A stretch of DNA of 26,497 nt, taken from an uncultured Oscillospiraceae bacterium. GTDB taxonomy: Bacteria; Bacillota; Clostridia; Oscillospirales; Oscillospiraceae. The notes under the pieces were generated by a model that saw only the letters and a program-made list of their open reading frames with translations, was not told the DNA's origin and did no database searches. Made by a program: the position numbers and the translations under genes. Position 1 is the first letter of the stretch. Every line of letters begins with the position of its first letter. The DNA lies in contig CAKTKX010000002.1 in assembly GCA_934572365.1 (NCBI GenBank), positions 1 to 26,497 of the forward strand, given 5' to 3'. Positions 22,165 to 26,497 of this stretch are shown one piece after another.

Positions 22165-22836
22165 ATGATCGACATCAAAGACCTGTGCAAGTATTATCTT
22201 GTGGGCGACGAGCGTGTCCGCGCACTGGATCACGCCACCATGCACGTCAGCCCGGGGGAATTTGTCAGCATCATCGGCCCCTCCGGCAGCGGCAAATCCA
22301 CCCTGATGAACATCATCGGCTGCCTGGACACGGCGGACGCGGGAGCGTACCTGCTGGACGGCCTGCCCATTGAAAGCTATTCCGAAAACGAGCTGGCAAG
22401 AATCCGCAACGAAAAAATCGGATTCGTGTTCCAGCAGTACAACCTGATCCCGAAGCTGACGGCGGAGGAAAACGTGGAGCTGCCCCTCATTTACCAGAAA
22501 GTCCCCAAAAAGGAGCGGACGGAGCGGGTCAGGGAGGCGCTGGAACGGGTGAATATGTTTGAAAGAGCGAAGCACCTGCCCACGGAGCTTTCCGGCGGCC
22601 AGCAGCAGCGGGTATCCATCGCCCGCGCCATCGTCACCCGCCCCAGGCTCATCCTCGCGGACGAACCCACCGGCGCACTGGACTCCAAAACCGGCCGGGA
22701 GATCATCGACATTTTCCATGAACTCCACGCGGGGGGCAATACCATCGTCCTCATTACCCACGATAACGGCATTGCCAAACAGGCGCAGCGCTCCATCCAC
22801 ATCCTGGACGGACGGATATCGGAGGTGAAACTGTAA
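22165..22836 (+). CDS. MacB-type ABC exporter ATPase (LolD-like)
   Basis: This 223-residue ATPase belongs to the group that works with FtsX-fold permeases. Walker A is GPSGSGKST, the Q-loop is VFQQYNLIPKLTAEENV, the signature is LSGGQQQRVSIARAI and Walker B is LILADEPTGALDSKTG, all typical. The ATG at 22165 follows AAGGAGACGGCT; the frame extends upstream through the adaptor gene's Gly-rich end but is not coding there. Its stop overlaps the permease start by one base (TAATG), a tight translational coupling. Confidence 0.95.
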   Translation: MIDIKDLCKYYLVGDERVRALDHATMHVSPGEFVSIIGPSGSGKSTLMNIIGCLDTADAGAYLLDGLPIESYSENELARIRNEKIGFVFQQYNLIPKLTAEENVELPLIYQKVPKKERTERVREALERVNMFERAKHLPTELSGGQQQRVSIARAIVTRPRLILADEPTGALDSKTGREIIDIFHELHAGGNTIVLITHDNGIAKQAQRSIHILDGRISEVKL

Positions 22837-24026
22837 TGCTGTCATTCAAAATGGCACTTCGCTCCATCGGCTCCAATAAAATGCGGGCGATCTTGACCAT
22901 GCTGGGCATCATCATCGGCGTTATGGCGCTGGTGGTGCTGGTCAGCCTGGTGAACGGCGCGACATCCTCCGTTACGGACACCATATCCAGTCTGGGCAGC
23001 AACCTTCTGACGGTCACCGTCTCGGATGACAAGGGGTCTCCCATCACCATGGACACGCTGAATCAGTGGCTTGAATCGGAACCGAGCCTGGGGCTGGTGG
23101 CGCCCTACGCCAGCGACACTATCACCGGCAGCGCCAACGGAGAAAGCGGCAGCTTCACCGTCTACGGCACCACGGTGGATTACTATGACATTCAGGGGCT
23201 TCAGCTCTCCATGGGGCGCTGGCTGAAGCAGTCGGACATGGAAAACAACACCTACGCCTGCGTCATCAACGAGACTGCGGCGGAGGAGCTGATCGGGTAT
23301 ACGGACTGCGTCGGGCAGGCCATTTCCCTGAATAACGTCAAGTACACCATTGTGGGCGTATTGCAGGACGACGAAAATAACCTGACCCGGGTGTTTTCCT
23401 CCGGGAGTCTGGTGGCCTACGTCTCTTACAATTCTCTGATCCGCCTGTCCTCCTCGGTGGTGTCCGAGATCACCGCCTTCTATGTCAGCGCCCCGGAAAA
23501 CGGGACGATGGACGACGCGGAAACTGCCATGACCCGGCTTCTCATGGAGCGCTTTGACCAAGATGAGGACGCCTTCACCGTTACCAATCAGGACGCGCTG
23601 GAAAGCACCATGAGTTCCGTCACGTCCATGCTGACGGTCATGCTGGGCGGCATCGCGGCGATTTCTCTGGTGGTGGGCGGCATCGGCATTATGAACATCA
23701 TGATGGTCACGGTCACGGAGCGTACAAGGGAAATCGGCATCCGCAAGGCCATCGGCGCCAGCCGAGGCGTGATTTTGTCCCAGTTTCTCATGGAGGCGGT
23801 GGTTCTGTGCATGATGGGCTGCTGCCTGGGCATTTTCCTGAGCTGGGCGGTTTTGCAGATCGTCAACACCGTTGTGGTCAGTCTGGACATGACCTTCCAT
23901 CTGAACATGACCGTCGTGCTGGTGGCGGTGGGGTTCTGCTTCCTGATCGGCATTGTGTTCGGCCTGTACCCCGCGAACAAGGCGGCGAAGATGAAGCCCA
24001 TCGACGCTCTGCACTATGGAGGATAG
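22836..24026 (+). CDS. MacB-type ABC exporter permease (FtsX fold)
   Basis: This 396-residue membrane protein has the MacB layout: one N-terminal helix (MRAILTMLGIIIGVMALVVLVSLVNGA), a large external domain (about residues 45-270), then three C-terminal helices. The conserved segment GGIGIMNIMMVTVTERTREIGIRKAIGAS precedes the third helix, and the protein ends in the usual GLYPANKAAKMKPIDALHYGG. GGAGGTGAAA lies just before the ATG. With the ATPase it would form a mechanotransmission-type exporter that drives export of peptides, lipids or drugs through the external domain and adaptor. Confidence 0.95.
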   Translation: MLSFKMALRSIGSNKMRAILTMLGIIIGVMALVVLVSLVNGATSSVTDTISSLGSNLLTVTVSDDKGSPITMDTLNQWLESEPSLGLVAPYASDTITGSANGESGSFTVYGTTVDYYDIQGLQLSMGRWLKQSDMENNTYACVINETAAEELIGYTDCVGQAISLNNVKYTIVGVLQDDENNLTRVFSSGSLVAYVSYNSLIRLSSSVVSEITAFYVSAPENGTMDDAETAMTRLLMERFDQDEDAFTVTNQDALESTMSSVTSMLTVMLGGIAAISLVVGGIGIMNIMMVTVTERTREIGIRKAIGASRGVILSQFLMEAVVLCMMGCCLGIFLSWAVLQIVNTVVVSLDMTFHLNMTVVLVAVGFCFLIGIVFGLYPANKAAKMKPIDALHYGG

Positions 24027-24030
24027 TATC

Positions 24031-26412
24031 ATGGATAAGGTTCTGAAAAAGCAGCGCAGGCGGATTTTTGCCGGGGTGGCTGCGGCGGGGGTCGTGGTTC
24101 TGCTGGCGGTGCTGCCCATGCTGGCATCCGGCAAGGGCGCGGATTCCGGCGTGCAGGCAAGTATCCTGTCCGCGTCGGCGGAGTACCGGGACGTGGACAT
24201 GGAGATCGTCGGCGGCGGACAGCTGGCGAGCGAAGCCTCCGTCCGCGTCCAGATCCCCGAGGAAGTGAAGCTGACGGAATACCTGGTAGGGAACGGGGAC
24301 ACCGTTTCCGAGGGTGACCCCATTGCTACTGTGGATAAAGTCAGCGTGATGACCGCCATCACCGGCGTGCAGGAGACGCTGGACTATCTGTCGGAGGAAA
24401 TCGCGGGTACTTCCAGTGACACCGCCCCCGACACCGTGAAAGCCCTGGCCGCCGGAACGGTAAAGGTGGTCTACGCAAAAGAGGGCGAGTCCGCCGCGGA
24501 CGTCATGCTGGCGCATGGCGCGCTGGCGGTACTCTCCCTGGATGATATCATGGCGGTGCAGCTGGAAGTCAGCACCGACCTGAATCCGGGGGATACCGTT
24601 TCCGTCACGGTAGGTGACGGCGAGCCGGTGGACGGCCGGGTCAAATCCAACTTAAGCGGCGTTCTGACCGTCACCTTTGACGATGACGGTTACGCCGTGG
24701 GGGCAGAGGTGACCGTCCGGACGGAGGACGGCCAGAGCCTTGGAACCGGGGAACTGTACATCTACAGCCCCTGGAACGCCACCGCCTATTCCGGGACGGT
24801 TTCCGACATTGCGGTAGAGGAAGGGGCTTCCGTGTACGTTGGGCAGACCCTTCTCAAGCTGGAAGACCCGGGCAGCTCCGCCGAATATCAGCAGCTCATC
24901 GACCAGCGGCATGAATACGAAGCGCTGATGCAGGAGCTGTTCACCATGTACCGGACGCAAACCGTCACCGCCCCCTGCGACGGCATCGTTACGGGGGTGG
25001 ATACGGACGGCGCGTTCCTCCTGTCGGCCACGGAAGAGGGGTGGGCTGCCAGGCTGCTGTCCTTCTTCGCGGGGGACGATGCGGAAGGCTTTGTGGCGCA
25101 CACCGCAAAAGTATCGTCCGTTTCGGATGACGGGATGGGGCTTCTGGTAAATCCCAACGGGCAGTCCGTTTCCGATCTGGCCGGGCTTTCCGGCGTGTCC
25201 GCCAATATCTCCGGCATGACGGAGTCCTGGCACTTTAGCGGCGACCGGACGGTTTACATCCAGACCCCGGAGGGGCTTCTGCAAGCCGCCGGGATGGCAA
25301 AAACCGGGGACATTCTGCTGGCCGTGGGCGATCAGGACAATGTGTACTGGCTCGTGCTGCTGGACGGCACGGCGCAGACTTCCGGCGCAGGCAGCGATCT
25401 GACCGTCCGCCTTTTGTCCGATATGGAGAATCCCGACCCCGGCGAAGAACCCGGGGACGGAGACGGCGGGGACGCCCCCGCTCCGGAGGGCGTCCGAATT
25501 ACCACCGAGATGCTGAACCCGGGCGTTATGGGGCAGAACTACATCTCTGCCCTCCGGGCAAGTGACGGCAATGACATTCTCAGCGGCACATGGTCGGCAG
25601 AGGGCTTGCCTGACGGCCTGACGCTGGACGCCAAAACCGGCGTGATTTACGGCACGCCGACAGCCGCGGGAACCTTCGAGGTCACCATTTCCTTTGAATG
25701 CGACAGCGGCAGCGCGAAGAAGGTTTTTTCGCTCACCGTCACCGAATCGGGTCAGCCCGGCGGCGACTCCGGCGGCAACTCCGGCGATCTCCCCTCCGGG
25801 AATGTTCCTTCCGGGGATATGTCCTCCGGCGGAATTTCGATCGGCGGCGGCATGTCCTCCGGGGGGATGGGGCAGACGCAAACCTTTGAAAAGTATTCTC
25901 TGGACAAGCTGACAGTCGCGTCCGTCACCTCCCAGGAACACATGACGCTGGACGTGACCGTGGATGAGCTGGACATCTCCAAAATCTACGTCGGCCAGTC
26001 CGCGACCGTCACCATAGACGCTCTGGCGGGCGAGCGTTTCTCCGCCACAGTCTCCCAAATCGCAAACAGCGGCACAAACGACGGCGGCAGCAGCAAGTTC
26101 ACCGTGGAGCTGACGCTGGAAAAAAGCGGCGACATGCTCCCGGGCATGACCGCCTCCGCCTTCATCCGGCTGGATAGTGGGGAGAATCTTCTGTGCGTTC
26201 CCGCCGCCGCTTTGGGAGAAGAAAACGGCGAGACCGTTCTCTACACCGGCTATGACGAGAAAAACGCCGCTCCGGGAAGCCCCGTCCCGGTCACCATCGG
26301 CGCGGCGGATGCAGATTACGTGCAAATTCTCACCGGAGCGTCCCAGGGGGACACGGTATATTACGCCTACTACGACACCCCGGAAACCACCGGCGGTTTC
26401 CCGCAGCGATAA
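24031..26412 (+). CDS. Second efflux adaptor, with an inserted Ig-like domain
   Basis: This 793-residue protein is a paralogue of the first adaptor (20460-22154) but about 230 residues longer. It has a short basic start, one membrane helix (about 12-32) and sandwich segments (EEVKLTEYLVGNGDTVSEGDPIATVD). A region (VVYAKEGESAADVMLAHGALAVLSLDD) matches VKAIYAEKGKLVEDVMVEHGGLAEISLDG of the first adaptor. A long central part follows, then an acidic Pro/Gly linker and an Ig-like putative-binding segment (about 485-572, with LPDGLTLDAKTGVIYGTPTAAGTFEVTI, the He_PIG pattern). A Gly/Ser-rich linker (about 573-620) and a beta-barrel end with MLPGMTASAFIRLD complete it. ATG 24031 follows TGGAGGAT, 8 bases away; ATG 24016 has no ribosome binding site. 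Confidence 0.82.
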   Translation: MDKVLKKQRRRIFAGVAAAGVVVLLAVLPMLASGKGADSGVQASILSASAEYRDVDMEIVGGGQLASEASVRVQIPEEVKLTEYLVGNGDTVSEGDPIATVDKVSVMTAITGVQETLDYLSEEIAGTSSDTAPDTVKALAAGTVKVVYAKEGESAADVMLAHGALAVLSLDDIMAVQLEVSTDLNPGDTVSVTVGDGEPVDGRVKSNLSGVLTVTFDDDGYAVGAEVTVRTEDGQSLGTGELYIYSPWNATAYSGTVSDIAVEEGASVYVGQTLLKLEDPGSSAEYQQLIDQRHEYEALMQELFTMYRTQTVTAPCDGIVTGVDTDGAFLLSATEEGWAARLLSFFAGDDAEGFVAHTAKVSSVSDDGMGLLVNPNGQSVSDLAGLSGVSANISGMTESWHFSGDRTVYIQTPEGLLQAAGMAKTGDILLAVGDQDNVYWLVLLDGTAQTSGAGSDLTVRLLSDMENPDPGEEPGDGDGGDAPAPEGVRITTEMLNPGVMGQNYISALRASDGNDILSGTWSAEGLPDGLTLDAKTGVIYGTPTAAGTFEVTISFECDSGSAKKVFSLTVTESGQPGGDSGGNSGDLPSGNVPSGDMSSGGISIGGGMSSGGMGQTQTFEKYSLDKLTVASVTSQEHMTLDVTVDELDISKIYVGQSATVTIDALAGERFSATVSQIANSGTNDGGSSKFTVELTLEKSGDMLPGMTASAFIRLDSGENLLCVPAAALGEENGETVLYTGYDEKNAAPGSPVPVTIGAADADYVQILTGASQGDTVYYAYYDTPETTGGFPQR

Positions 26413-26433
26413 AATAACCCATAATACTATTTC

Positions 26434-26495
26434 TTCATAAAATGATTTCATCATTTTATGAAAGCCGTTTCACGGCAGACCGCCTGGGCGGCGGT
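26434..26495. repeat. Row of three palindromes after the export operon
   Basis: First, a perfect 12-bp AT-rich inverted repeat (26434-26445 with 26451-26462, loop TTTCA); second, GCCGT/ACGGC (26464-26468 with 26472-26476); third, ACCGCC/GGCGGT (26479-26484 with 26490-26495). No T-run follows the first. They may be a transcript end or the start of a larger repeat or regulatory region cut by the window edge. Confidence 0.5.
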
Positions 26496-26497
26496 AA

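Noticed and set aside
22842..24362. 506-residue minus-strand frame opposite the MacB permease
   Set aside because: It spans the ends of two certain plus-strand genes and its composition (His, Asp, Arg) is that of a shadow frame.
24652..26454. 600-residue minus-strand frame opposite the second adaptor
   Set aside because: A shadow of a strongly supported adaptor gene with paralogy to another gene in the window; no family motif on the minus strand.
1..26497. tRNA, rRNA, CRISPR arrays, transposases, integrases or phage genes
   Set aside because: None of the reading frames or non-coding gaps shows motifs or structures for these.

Overview
The window looks like a chromosomal piece of a GC-rich, anaerobic, Gram-positive (monoderm) Bacillota, most likely a gut-type Clostridia/Oscillospirales. 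Supporting signs are strong AGGAGG-type ribosome binding sites, a lipobox on the solute-binding protein, a sodium-pump decarboxylase beta subunit, an oxygen-sensitive Fe-S cysteine desulfidase, YesM/YesN-type regulation, and many small TetR/MarR/GNAT/MATE genes. I see no rRNA, tRNA, CRISPR array, transposase or phage gene.

Left part (1-13334). The end of an OadB/GcdB-type gene and its terminator are followed by a two-component pair (sensor kinase 552-2249, AraC-type response regulator 2246-3331). Next comes a long, tightly spaced gene train on the same strand: a complete branched-chain-amino-acid-type ABC importer (livKHMGF, 3610-8352), a small protein resembling L-2-amino-thiazoline-4-carboxylate (ATC) hydrolases (8365-8868), a 613-residue protein fusing a pyrroline-5-carboxylate-reductase-like half to a second ATC-hydrolase-like half (8865-10706), an L-cysteine desulfidase of the CyuA family (10768-12042) and an M20D amidohydrolase (12062-13246). 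A strong terminator at 13292-13334 closes it. Read together, the genes suggest import of a cysteine-derived, ring-closed or N-acylated compound (thiazolidine, thiazoline or N-acyl-cysteine), ring oxidation and opening, release of free cysteine, and cleavage of cysteine to pyruvate, ammonia and sulfide. This is the most interesting system in the window. The substrate is inferred, not shown.

Middle part (13335-19990). This is a patchwork of small accessory units: a GNAT/YoaP-like protein; a TetR regulator with a near-consensus promoter and a palindromic operator; a cassette of four small genes (a two-helix membrane protein, a DUF2087 protein, an unknown 76-residue protein and a TfoX_N protein); a MarR repressor and MATE exporter sharing an operator word; and, on the minus strand, a TetR regulator, a GNAT fused to a membrane hairpin, and a small membrane protein resembling CrtO acyltransferases.

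Right part (19990-26497). After a roughly 470-base non-coding stretch with two strong hairpins comes a MacAB-like export operon: adaptor, ATPase, FtsX-type permease, and a second, longer adaptor paralogue carrying an inserted Ig-like domain. The window ends in a row of small palindromes.
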